From the NCBI GenBank assembly GCA_002238605.1, contig MPMR01000034.1, forward strand, positions 1-39,218: a stretch of DNA of 39,218 nucleotides, given 5' to 3'. Origin of the DNA: BD2-11 clade cluster bacterium bin43 (GTDB lineage: Bacteria; Gemmatimonadota; Gemmatimonadetes; Longimicrobiales; Gaopeijiaceae). Positions 7,943 to 15,898 of this stretch are shown one piece after another; within the stretch, counting starts at the first letter, position 1, and each line of letters begins with the position of its first letter. A model generated the notes under the pieces. The model was given only the letters and a program-made list of their open reading frames with translations, was not told where the DNA came from and searched no databases. A program made the translations under genes and the position numbers.

Positions 7943-10810
7943 CTACGCCCGGACGCGGCGTCGGGAAGGTGCTGCCGGACCGTCCCTGGATGATGCCCGA
8001 GGTGGCGGAGGCCGCTCTGATCCCGTCTCGTCCGCCTCCGCCGGCAGGATGCCGCGCGCCCGGGCCCGAAGCACGGCGTCGAGCCTGTTTCGCGCCCCGA
8101 GTTTCGCGAAGATGCGGCGCACCCGGTAGCGCACGCCGTCGTAGGAGATTCCCAAGGTCCGGGCGATGTCCTTGTCTTGCCAGTGCTCCAGACGCGCAAG
8201 TACTTCGTTTTCGCGCTCGGTCAGCACCCGGTCGGACGGTTGCCCCTCGGTGCCCGCTTCCCCACACAGGGCCTTGCGCATCGCCCCGGCGGCCGCGGCG
8301 ATGCGCGCATCGGTCCCGGCGACGAACGCGGCATCGTCGAGCACCGCGAGGGCGAGTTCGCGGTCGCGTGCGAACGGGCGCGCGTAGTCCGTTTCGGCGT
8401 ATAGCCCCAAGTAGTCCGCCAAGTGGCCCGTCGCGCGTTCGGACGCCCCCGCCCGGTGCTCCAGCGTCATCGCAAGCGCCAGTCCCCGCATCCGGGTCCG
8501 CACCAGCGCGTGTTCGGACGCGACCGCCACAAGTGCGTCGGCGAACTCGCGGGCCGCGTCGAACTTACCACGGGAGACGAGGAGCCGAAGCCGCACGCAC
8601 GCCAGCATTTCCATCTCCCGCCAGCTCTGGGCCGTGAGGTCCAGGCACTCGGGTCGCCGCTCGGGCAGACAGTCGAGCCGCCACGCGCGCCCCCCCTCTT
8701 CCACCTCCCCGCCGTCGAGCAGCACCGAGACGCGCAGCGCCGAGAGGAACCGCGCCAGCTGCGATCGGTCGGTGCTGCGCGCATACTCGCGGGCGTTCTC
8801 CACCAGTGCGAGCGCGGCCTCCGGGCGGCCGCGCAGCAGCGCCGTCTCGGCTCCGCAGCCGATGCCCGCCGCGTAGATGTCCAGCCAGGCGCCGCACTCA
8901 CCGAGCAACCGCGGCGACACCCGCGGTCCGTTCAACCGCGCCCCGCCCGCCGTGCGCTCGAACTCGAGTTCCGCCGCCAGCACGTCGCCCAGCACCACCG
9001 CGCCAGCATCGCGCAAATGGCTCGCCCGCGCGACTTGGAGCGCCCGGTCGTAGCACTCGCGGGCTTGACGGGTGCGGCCCCTCGCCATCGCCACCGACCC
9101 GGCCTGGAGGTCGACGTGGGCCTGGTACGGCGAGTTCCGCCCCAGCGACGCCCGCGCGCGCCCCGCCCATTCCACCGCCGCGTCGAACTCCGTCATCTGG
9201 TTGTGGGCGAAGCACATTCCGAGGCTGAACATGCCGCGCAGCAGCGGGTCGGTGTCCGGCGCGGCCGCCAGGGCCTCAACCACCACCGCCCCCGCCATGA
9301 TGGCTTCGTCGTACCGTATGCAGCCCAACGTGCTGAGCATGCCCTGGATGAAGAGGTGGTCGATCTGGAGCGCCCGGTCATCGCCCCCCTCCCGGTCTCG
9401 CGTATAGCCGGCCGTCTCCGCGGCGGTCGCGGCGTACAGCCGCTTCGCCCCTTCGATGTCGCCCGACGCCGCGAGCACGCCGCACCGCACCAGCGCCAGG
9501 CGCGGGTGGTCCGACACGACTTCTCCCGTCAGCATGCCGTCGATCGCGCGCACCGCCTCGAAGCCCTGCTCGAACCACAGCCGGACGCCGCCGGCGCGTT
9601 CGGCGATCCGGCCGACCAGCGCCGCGTCGGCCGCCTCCACCGCGTGGCGCAACGCCTCGACCGGACGGCCGCGGCGCGCCAGTTCCTTAGCGATCCCGCG
9701 GTGGATCGCGCGGAACCGCTCCGGCGCCTCCTCGAACCGCCGCTGCTCGCAGTGGCGCTTGATGAGCGGATGCAGCCGCATCGTCGACCCGTGGCCCGTG
9801 GTCGACAACAGCCCGGCCAACGCTCCCATCGACGCGATCCGCCGTCCCGCGTTCCGCGCATCGGTCACCTTGCCGATCAGGCTCGGCTCCAGCCGGTCGA
9901 AGAGTGCGATGTCCAGCACGAAGTCGCGGTCTTCTCCGGAAAGGCCGCGCCACAGGCGCGTCTCGATCCACCCGGCGAGCGCGTCTACGCCGCCTGCGGC
10001 GTCCGGCACCCCGCGCCGGGTGGCATCAAGGTGGATGCGAAGCGCTAGGGGCCAGCCCGCCGATTCGCGGGCCACCGCGGCAAGCTTGCGCCGCGAGAGG
10101 TTTCCGCCGAAGAACCGCGAGATGTCGGATTTCGAGAAGCGCAGGTCCTCCGTGGTCACTGTCACGCCCCGTCCCTCGAGCGCGTACATGTCGAGCCCGA
10201 GCCCGGCTGGCCGTTCCCGGTACGCCATCCCCACGTGCAGGTGCGGCGGGGCGCGTCGTACCAGCCATTTGATCAGTCCGATCCCCGTGCTCTGCAGGCG
10301 TTCCACTTCGTCGAGCGCGAGCACGCACGGAGCGCCGTGGCGCTCCAGCGCCCGGAGCAGCAGGTCGATCCGGTACTCGGCCCGGCTGCCCGCTTCCCGA
10401 TCCGGCACCCGGCCAGGCGACGTGCCGCCGCGCTTCCGGGCCGGATCGAAAGTCCGGACGCCAGCCTGCTCGAAGGCCAGAGCGAGGAGCCTCGCCACCG
10501 ACTCCGGCCCGTCCTCCTCGTCGAGGGAGAGCCATGCGACGGCGCGGCCCCGCTCGCGCAGAGCCCGGCAGCGGTGGGCGAGCAGAGCCGTCTTGCCGAA
10601 TCCCCCGGGGGCGTGCAGCACCGTGACGCGGTGGCCCGTGAGCGCGCACCGCTCCTCCGCTTCGGGTCGCCGAACGTAGCCCTCGATGGGGTCGGGCAGC
10701 TCCACCTTGTGCCGCAGCAGCCACGCGGCGTCCGGGGGTGCCGGTTCCGCAATCCGCCCCGCTCCCGGCTCGTCACTACGTGTCCGCGTGTGTTCCTCTT
10801 CGGTGGTCAT
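7943..10810 (-). CDS. MalT-like STAND ATPase transcription regulator with LuxR-type HTH
   Basis: The predicted product is 955 residues, close to MalT (about 900). The N-terminus has the family block LRHKVELPDPIEGYVRRP. A P-loop APGGFGKT follows at 67-74 and a Walker B VLALDE at 163-168. The long middle is helical and repeat-like (TPR-type), the usual inducer-binding and oligomerisation platform of MalT-family STAND proteins. The C-terminus carries a LuxR helix-turn-helix, LTERENEVLARL...DKDIARTLGISYDGVRYRVRRIFAKLGARNRL, about 862-915. By analogy with MalT it would bind ATP and a small inducer, oligomerise and activate promoters; the inducer is unknown. It is transcribed divergently from the surface-protein cassette at 11253-14995, and a truncated copy of its 5' end lies at 1012-1215 beside control module A. 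Control of the LRR genes is therefore a reasonable inference. Confidence 0.88.
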   Translation of the reverse strand: MTTEEEHTRTRSDEPGAGRIAEPAPPDAAWLLRHKVELPDPIEGYVRRPEAEERCALTGHRVTVLHAPGGFGKTALLAHRCRALRERGRAVAWLSLDEEDGPESVARLLALAFEQAGVRTFDPARKRGGTSPGRVPDREAGSRAEYRIDLLLRALERHGAPCVLALDEVERLQSTGIGLIKWLVRRAPPHLHVGMAYRERPAGLGLDMYALEGRGVTVTTEDLRFSKSDISRFFGGNLSRRKLAAVARESAGWPLALRIHLDATRRGVPDAAGGVDALAGWIETRLWRGLSGEDRDFVLDIALFDRLEPSLIGKVTDARNAGRRIASMGALAGLLSTTGHGSTMRLHPLIKRHCEQRRFEEAPERFRAIHRGIAKELARRGRPVEALRHAVEAADAALVGRIAERAGGVRLWFEQGFEAVRAIDGMLTGEVVSDHPRLALVRCGVLAASGDIEGAKRLYAATAAETAGYTRDREGGDDRALQIDHLFIQGMLSTLGCIRYDEAIMAGAVVVEALAAAPDTDPLLRGMFSLGMCFAHNQMTEFDAAVEWAGRARASLGRNSPYQAHVDLQAGSVAMARGRTRQARECYDRALQVARASHLRDAGAVVLGDVLAAELEFERTAGGARLNGPRVSPRLLGECGAWLDIYAAGIGCGAETALLRGRPEAALALVENAREYARSTDRSQLARFLSALRVSVLLDGGEVEEGGRAWRLDCLPERRPECLDLTAQSWREMEMLACVRLRLLVSRGKFDAAREFADALVAVASEHALVRTRMRGLALAMTLEHRAGASERATGHLADYLGLYAETDYARPFARDRELALAVLDDAAFVAGTDARIAAAAGAMRKALCGEAGTEGQPSDRVLTERENEVLARLEHWQDKDIARTLGISYDGVRYRVRRIFAKLGARNRLDAVLRARARGILPAEADETGSERPPPPRASSRDGPAAPSRRRVRA

Positions 10811-10974
10811 CGCACAATCCGCAGTTCAGTTCGAGTCCGCCCGGTCGCCACGAAACGTACAACCGCGCACCCTGGATGCTCAATTCCGAGCTGATCTGTG
10901 CCGCGTTCTTTCTTGTCCGCCGCCCGGCCCCGGAGAGGAAAGGGCGGAAAGCGTGGACCCCAAAGGTTGGTAGT

Positions 10975-11125
10975 CGATGCAAGGGCCTACCGTATCAGTA
11001 GTTACCGGAATATCCAGAACTACTGCCACATCGACATTCCACCGTTGACGTGCCTCCAGAGCCGCCCTCTCTTGGACCACCATTGGAGACGACGCGTCCA
11101 CTGTTCCCCGCAGGTGAGGGGGGGG
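10975..11125 (+). promoter_or_regulatory. Upstream control module, copy B
   Basis: This second copy lies in the divergent region between the regulator and the cassette at 11253. Its dyad is CTACC-GTATC-AGTAG at 10987-11001, with one arm base changed relative to copies A and C, followed by TTACC. TTGACG is at 11045-11050, then CATTGGAGACG...CGTCCAC at about 11080-11101 and CCCCGCAG. The dyad centre is 51 bases from the TTGAC box, against 50 in copy A. The -10 is not obvious. The leader from here to the first clear gene start is about 200 bases, longer than for copies A and C. Confidence 0.6.
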
Positions 11126-11252
11126 CCGCTGACGTGAGGCGTTGCGCGTGCAGGGGCGAGTTGCCGCCGCGGCGCCGACGACGGTCTGGTTGGTGGTGAC
11201 GACCGAACCAACACTCGCGGCAGCACCAAACGACCTGGAGCCGAAAGACACC

Positions 11253-11687
11253 ATGAAGTACGTCGCACTCATTGCCCTGCTGTTGGTTCCCGCGGTCGCG
11301 GCCGCGCAACAGGAGCGGGAGCCGCCCGAATCCACGAAGAGCGTGCTCGCCGCGTTCGCACTCGAGTTGGCGGTGCCGATGGCCGGGCACATCTACGTCG
11401 GCCGACCCGTCCGCGGCCTGCTTCCGGCTTCGCTCTTTGTTGGTGGGGCCGGGCTGATCGTGTGGGGCGCGCACCTGACGAACGAGTTCGGTGGAGGGGA
11501 CCAGCCCACCGGTGCCGTGGGCCTGTTGCCCATAGTTGGCGGCGTGGCCCTGATGGGCATCGGCAAGGTGTGGGGTGTGACCTCGGCTACCCACGCCGCC
11601 GTGCAGCACAACCGCCGCGTCTCACCGACCCTCGAAATCACACCGGACGGCAGGCTGTCGGCTGGCGTCAAGATACGCACCCGCTGA
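11253..11687 (+). CDS. Small exported or inner-membrane protein of unknown function
   Basis: The predicted product is 144 residues. I chose ATG 11253 because it begins a textbook signal peptide, MKYVALIALLLVPAVAAAQQ, with cleavage expected after AAA. The frame is open back to a TTG at 11142, but that would bury the signal, and the ribosome binding site is weak either way (CTGGAG). Two or three hydrophobic segments follow (VLAAFALELAVPMAGHIYVG, LLPASLFVGGAGLIVWGA, AVGLLPIVGGVALMGIG). This recalls small envelope proteins with a 'PGxGHxYxG' start to the first helix. The next gene begins 32 bases downstream, so the two are probably one operon. Function unknown. Confidence 0.6.
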   Translation: MKYVALIALLLVPAVAAAQQEREPPESTKSVLAAFALELAVPMAGHIYVGRPVRGLLPASLFVGGAGLIVWGAHLTNEFGGGDQPTGAVGLLPIVGGVALMGIGKVWGVTSATHAAVQHNRRVSPTLEITPDGRLSAGVKIRTR

Positions 11688-11719
11688 ATGTCGGCGTGCC
11701 GCGTTGGGGAGAGAAGGCA

Positions 11720-14700
11720 ATGACCCGTCCGCGCATTCCCATGCCGATGCTTGTCTTGCTGGCAGTAGTCGCCTACGCGACCGCCTGCGGCGACGGCGCC
11801 ACGGAACCGCCGGCCGATCCGCCCCGCGCGACGACGCTGACAATCACGCCCGCGACCGTCCAAGTCACCGCCTTGCGCGCGACGGAGCAGTTGACGGCCG
11901 AGGTGCGAGACCAGGACGGCAACGCGATGGCGGGAGCGACGGTGAGTTGGGCGAGCAGCGCCCCCGCCGTGGCGACGGTGGACGCGTCCGGGCTGGTGAC
12001 GGCCGTAGGCAACGGGACGACGACGATCACGGCGACCTCGGGCTCTGCCTCAGGGAGCGCGTCGGTCACGGTCGCGCAGGCGGTGAGCGCGGTTGCGGTG
12101 TCTCCCGCCATGGATACTCTGGTGGCCCGGGGCGACACCGTGCGCCTCACCGCTGAAGCCATCGACGCGAATGGGCACGCCGTGGCTGGAGCTGAGTTCA
12201 CGTGGGCTTCGCGCGACACGGCGGTGGCGGTGGTGGACGCGTCCGGGCGGGTGGCGGCCGTGGGCAACGGGACGGCGACGATCACGGCGACCTCGGGCTC
12301 TGCCTCGGGGAACGCGTCGGTCACGGTGGCCCAGGAGGTCAGCGCCGTCGCGGTCACGCCCGCGGCCAGCACGGTGTTCACGGGCGACACCCTGCGTCTG
12401 GAAGCCGAAGCTGCCGACGCCAACGGGCACCCGGTGGCGGAAGCGGCGGTCGACTGGGCGTCGAGCGACACGCTGGTCGTTGTGGTGAACGATGCGGGCC
12501 TCGTGACCGGGGTCGGCGCGGGGGAGGCGGAGGTGACGGCCACGGCGGCGGGGGTAACGGGCCGCGCCGCACTCACGGTCGTGGCTCCGGCACCCACCGC
12601 CGTAGGGGTCACTCCCGACACGGTTCCGCTGACGGCGCTGGGACAGACCGCGCAACTGGCCGCTGAGGTGCGCGACCAGATTGGGCGTGTGATGGAAAGC
12701 GTCCCGGTGTCCTGGTCGAGCGCCGACACGACCGTCGCGGCAGTCGATTCGGCGGGGTTGGTGACGGCCATTGGCGGAGGCGCGACCACGGTCACCGCCA
12801 CGGCTGGCGAGGTCTCTGGCGCGGCCATGGTGACGGTCACGCAGTCGGCCGGTTCGGTCGTCGTGTCGCCGGCTGCGGACACGATCGCGCCCGGCGACAC
12901 GTTACGGCTGGCGGCGGAGGCGTTTGACGATAACGGACATCTGGTCGAAGGGGCCGAGTTCAGATGGTCGTCGAGCGATGTCTCGGTGGCGAGCCTGGTC
13001 GGGGCCGGATTGGTCACAGGCGTCGCCGAAGGGACGGCCACGGTCACGGCGACGGCCGGCGATGCTTCAGGGACATCCGACATCACGGTCGTAGCTTCGG
13101 CGCCCACCGCCGTAGGGGTCACTCCCGACACGGTTGCGCTGACGGCGCTGGGACAGACCGCGCAACTGGCCGCTGAGGTGCGCGATCAGATTGGGCGTGT
13201 GATGGAAAGCGTCCCGGTGTCCTGGTCGAGCGCCGACACGACCGTCGCGGCAGTCGATTCGGCGGGGTTGGTGACGGCCATTGGCGGAGGCGCGACCACG
13301 GTCGCCGCCACGGCTGGCGAGGTCTCTGGCGCGGCCGTGGTGGCGGTCACGCAGTCGGCCGGTTCGGTCGTTGTGTCGCCGGCTGCGGACACGATCGCGC
13401 CCGGCGACACGTTACGGCTGGCGGCGGAAGCGTTTGACGATAACGGACACCGGGTCGAAGGGGCCGAGTTCAGATGGTCGTCGAGCGATGTCTCAGTGGC
13501 GTGGGTGGCCGGAGCCGGACTGGTCACGGGCGTCGCCGACGGGACGGCCACGGTCACGGCGACGGCCAGGGATGCTTCAGGCACATCCGACATCACGGTC
13601 GAGAACCCCGACCGGGCGGCCCTGGTGGCGCTCTACCACGCGACGGGCGGGCCGAACTGGGTCAATAGCGAAAACTGGCTGACGGACGCGCCGCTCGGAG
13701 CCTGGTACGGAGTGCGTACGAACGCTTCCGGGCGTGTCGTAGTACTGAGGCTCTGGGAGAACCAGTTAACCGGTCCGATCCCGCCGGAGCTCGGCAAGCT
13801 CGCCGCTTTGGAGGAGCTTAGGCTCAGTGTCAACGACCTGACGGGTTCGATCCCGCCGGAGTTGGGCAACCTGACCCGCCTGACCTTCTTGAGCCTAGCA
13901 GGCAACGACCTGACGGGCCCGATCCCGCCCGAACTCGCCAATCTGCCGAACTTGGAGCAGCTACTCTTGCCCGGCGGCGTTTGCGTTCCCGCTGATCTCT
14001 TGGACTGGGCGGTTGGACTACGTGTTTCCGCATACCCATGCGAATCCGAGGGGCGGCTGTTGCCCAGTGCGTTGATGCGCGAGGACGGGAACGGCCTGTC
14101 CCTCGCGTTGCCCAGCGATCTCCTCGAGCCGTCGGCGGTGACTGTCTCCGACCGTTCGGTCGTGGCCGCGACCGTTGCCGCCGGCTGGCTCAAGCTTGTG
14201 CCGCGCGGCCGCGGGTCGGCGGAGGTGGAGGTGGTGCCGTCCGGCGGCGGAGATCCCGCGAGCGCTAGGGTTGTGGTGCGCGCGGCCGTCGGAACGTTCG
14301 GCATCGACATTGTCATGGACCGGCCCGCCCCGGTGAGCTACGAAGAGGGCCTGACGAGGGGAGCGGACTGGTGGTCCGCCGTGCTCGACGGAACGGAGTG
14401 GCCCAACCGTAAGCCGACGTGCTTCAACGAAAGAGCAACCGCGCTGGCGGATGAGCTGCTGATCCATGCCTGGGTCGACTCGGAAACAGACTTCGCCGGG
14501 TACGCCCTTACGTGTTTCAGGGAGTCCGGGAAACAGGGCGGCCTCGATCTCGATCCCGGCGGTGGCGCTGTTGTGGCCGCGCCGCAGAGTGGTAATCCGT
14601 TCTTGGTGCGGCATGAGATAGGCCACCTTCTCGGACTGGTCCTGTGGAGTCCGGAATCGGGGCTGGTAACGGAGGGCGAGGATTACTTGTACTTCGTTGG

Positions 14701-14995
14701 GCAACGGGCGGTGGCGGCGTTCCTCGCGAGCGGCGGAGATTCCGGCCTGCCCGGAGTACCGTTCGATGGCTTTCATTGGGCCTTTGGCGTACGCGATTTC
14801 ATGGGCTGGGGGTCAGACGGGACGATCTCGGCCGCTGCCCTAGCGGACGCGGGCTACGCCGTGGACATGACGAAGGCGAAGGACTGGCCAGCTTGGTCCG
14901 ACAACGCACAAAGGGTCCCGGAGTTCGGAGGGGATGTAGTGCTTGACGGACGGCGCGTGTTCGTGGTGCCCCGCCGGCGGAGCCCAGCTCGCTGA
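11720..14995 (+). CDS. Big2-LRR lipoprotein with leishmanolysin-like metalloprotease domain
   Basis: The predicted product is 1091 residues. ATG 11720 is preceded by GGGGAGAGAAGG; the frame is open further upstream but overlaps the previous gene. The N-terminus is a lipoprotein-like signal (VLLAVVAYATAC). Seven Big2 Ig-like domains of about 84 residues follow (~37-627), then a W-rich LRR N-cap (~631-670), about three LRRs, a short Cys cap and another Ig-like stretch. The C-terminal ~230 residues are a protease domain: HEIGHLLG at 965-972, a third His in FHW (His1019) 46 residues later, and Met-turn DFMGWG (Met1028) before ADAGYAVD. The insertion between the HExxHxxG helix and the third His is the mark of leishmanolysin-type (M8) enzymes, so the active site looks complete. 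It is probably anchored outside the inner membrane, with the Big2 stalk presenting the enzyme. Substrate unknown. Confidence 0.8.
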   Translation: MTRPRIPMPMLVLLAVVAYATACGDGATEPPADPPRATTLTITPATVQVTALRATEQLTAEVRDQDGNAMAGATVSWASSAPAVATVDASGLVTAVGNGTTTITATSGSASGSASVTVAQAVSAVAVSPAMDTLVARGDTVRLTAEAIDANGHAVAGAEFTWASRDTAVAVVDASGRVAAVGNGTATITATSGSASGNASVTVAQEVSAVAVTPAASTVFTGDTLRLEAEAADANGHPVAEAAVDWASSDTLVVVVNDAGLVTGVGAGEAEVTATAAGVTGRAALTVVAPAPTAVGVTPDTVPLTALGQTAQLAAEVRDQIGRVMESVPVSWSSADTTVAAVDSAGLVTAIGGGATTVTATAGEVSGAAMVTVTQSAGSVVVSPAADTIAPGDTLRLAAEAFDDNGHLVEGAEFRWSSSDVSVASLVGAGLVTGVAEGTATVTATAGDASGTSDITVVASAPTAVGVTPDTVALTALGQTAQLAAEVRDQIGRVMESVPVSWSSADTTVAAVDSAGLVTAIGGGATTVAATAGEVSGAAVVAVTQSAGSVVVSPAADTIAPGDTLRLAAEAFDDNGHRVEGAEFRWSSSDVSVAWVAGAGLVTGVADGTATVTATARDASGTSDITVENPDRAALVALYHATGGPNWVNSENWLTDAPLGAWYGVRTNASGRVVVLRLWENQLTGPIPPELGKLAALEELRLSVNDLTGSIPPELGNLTRLTFLSLAGNDLTGPIPPELANLPNLEQLLLPGGVCVPADLLDWAVGLRVSAYPCESEGRLLPSALMREDGNGLSLALPSDLLEPSAVTVSDRSVVAATVAAGWLKLVPRGRGSAEVEVVPSGGGDPASARVVVRAAVGTFGIDIVMDRPAPVSYEEGLTRGADWWSAVLDGTEWPNRKPTCFNERATALADELLIHAWVDSETDFAGYALTCFRESGKQGGLDLDPGGGAVVAAPQSGNPFLVRHEIGHLLGLVLWSPESGLVTEGEDYLYFVGQRAVAAFLASGGDSGLPGVPFDGFHWAFGVRDFMGWGSDGTISAAALADAGYAVDMTKAKDWPAWSDNAQRVPEFGGDVVLDGRRVFVVPRRRSPAR
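12581..13600 (+). repeat. 510-bp tandem duplication encoding two Big2 domains
   Basis: Two head-to-tail copies, 12581-13090 and 13091-13600, are each exactly 510 bases (170 codons, two Big2 domains). They keep the reading frame. Long stretches are identical, including third codon positions, with only scattered changes such as Leu to Arg in NGHLVEG/NGHRVEG. The duplication must be recent compared with the other Big2 domains of the protein, which are much more diverged. Confidence 0.9.
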
Positions 14996-15030
14996 TCCGC
15001 CCTCGTCCAATCACTACCCATGGAGCATGA

Positions 15031-15500
15031 TTTGTACATCGCTCGCGGAGGTTCACCGCCTGCGTCACGCCGACCGGAGCTACTACTTACCACGCTGCCA
15101 CAGAGCAAACTGAACCGGCCGACCAATACCGGCTCAACGCATTCGACATCGCAAAGGCGTTGAAGTCACTCAACGAGCGCGCTGGCGTCAACTCCGAAGA
15201 CATGGCCGCGCTCGAGTTCAGGTACCTCGATGTGATCGACGACGGCGAATGCGGCCTTGCCAACTTGGAGAAGCAGATCGCATCCTCGCCTACGCTCTAC
15301 TTCAGAGCTGTTGGCTCCCACGTTTCGGCGCCACGATCACGGCTAAGATCCGCCGGACTGGCGAATCGACGATCGCGAGCGGGGCCACGGCCGTCGCGTC
15401 CAAAGCCCGCGAGCTGCTGGATCGAGTGAAACGCCTTCCGGGACCATCGCGAGGCGAAATGCACGCCGTTGAAGGAGAGGTGTGCAAGAGGCTGGAATGA
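15031..15500 (+). pseudogene. Decayed gene fragment of unrecognised family
   Basis: A frame open from 15031 reads ...LNAFDIAKALKSLNERAG...EDMAALEFRYLDVIDDGECGLANLEKQI..., which looks like genuine helical protein. It loses sense after LYFRAVG near 15320. Protein-like sequence then resumes in another frame (ASKARELLDRVKRLPGPSRGE) and ends at 15500. There is no convincing start codon or ribosome binding site. I read it as the frameshifted remains of a larger gene, unrelated to the LRR genes on either side. Bases 15501-15640 hold nothing I can identify. Confidence 0.5.
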
Positions 15501-15689
15501 ATGAAGTACGGTGACGCCGGTTGTCGGTAGCACCTCTTGGCGTAGCTCAAGCCAACCTTGCTACTGAACGTTAGCGGGTCACGAGCCAGTTCTCCGAAGC
15601 GGGAAAGGATTCGAGCGATGACCCTTGATGTCGGCATCACAATGTGACCTGTGCTTCGCCCGGCCCCCGCGGTGAATCCGGCGGGAGAC

Positions 15690-15850
15690 GGACATCAGAA
15701 TGCTCAATCGCTGCAAGTGACTACCATAACGGTAGTTACCAGTATTCTACTGACTACTATTCCACCGTTGACACGCGGCGCCAAGGCCCCCCTCTTGGCC
15801 TTTGATTGGCGACACCACGTCCACCGCCACCCCACAGGTGACCCTCCGTT
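15690..15850 (+). promoter_or_regulatory. Upstream control module, copy C
   Basis: This third copy begins with GAGACGGACATC, as copy A does. The dyad is CTACC-ATAAC-GGTAG at 15721-15735 followed by TTACC. TTGACA, the best -35 match of the three, is at 15768-15773, then GATTGGCGACACCACGTCCACC at about 15802-15823. The dyad centre is 40 bases from the TTGAC box, ten fewer than in copies A and B, which is one helical turn and keeps both on the same face of the DNA. It lies 131 bases before the start of the next LRR gene. Confidence 0.65.
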
Positions 15851-15898
15851 GCGAGCGGTCTTCCCGCAGACACAGATGCCACGACAAGAGAGCAATCC

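Noticed and set aside
8423-10048. Long + strand open frame (541 codons) opposite the regulator gene
   Set aside because: It is antisense to a gene with clear P-loop and HTH motifs; the Arg/Pro/His-rich translation has no family resemblance and is a GC-driven shadow.
14612-14644. Protease of the Big2-LRR protein judged dead because HEIGHLLGLVL lacks the third His
   Set aside because: A His in FHW 46 residues after the Gly, followed by a Met-turn, supplies the ligand as in leishmanolysin-type enzymes.
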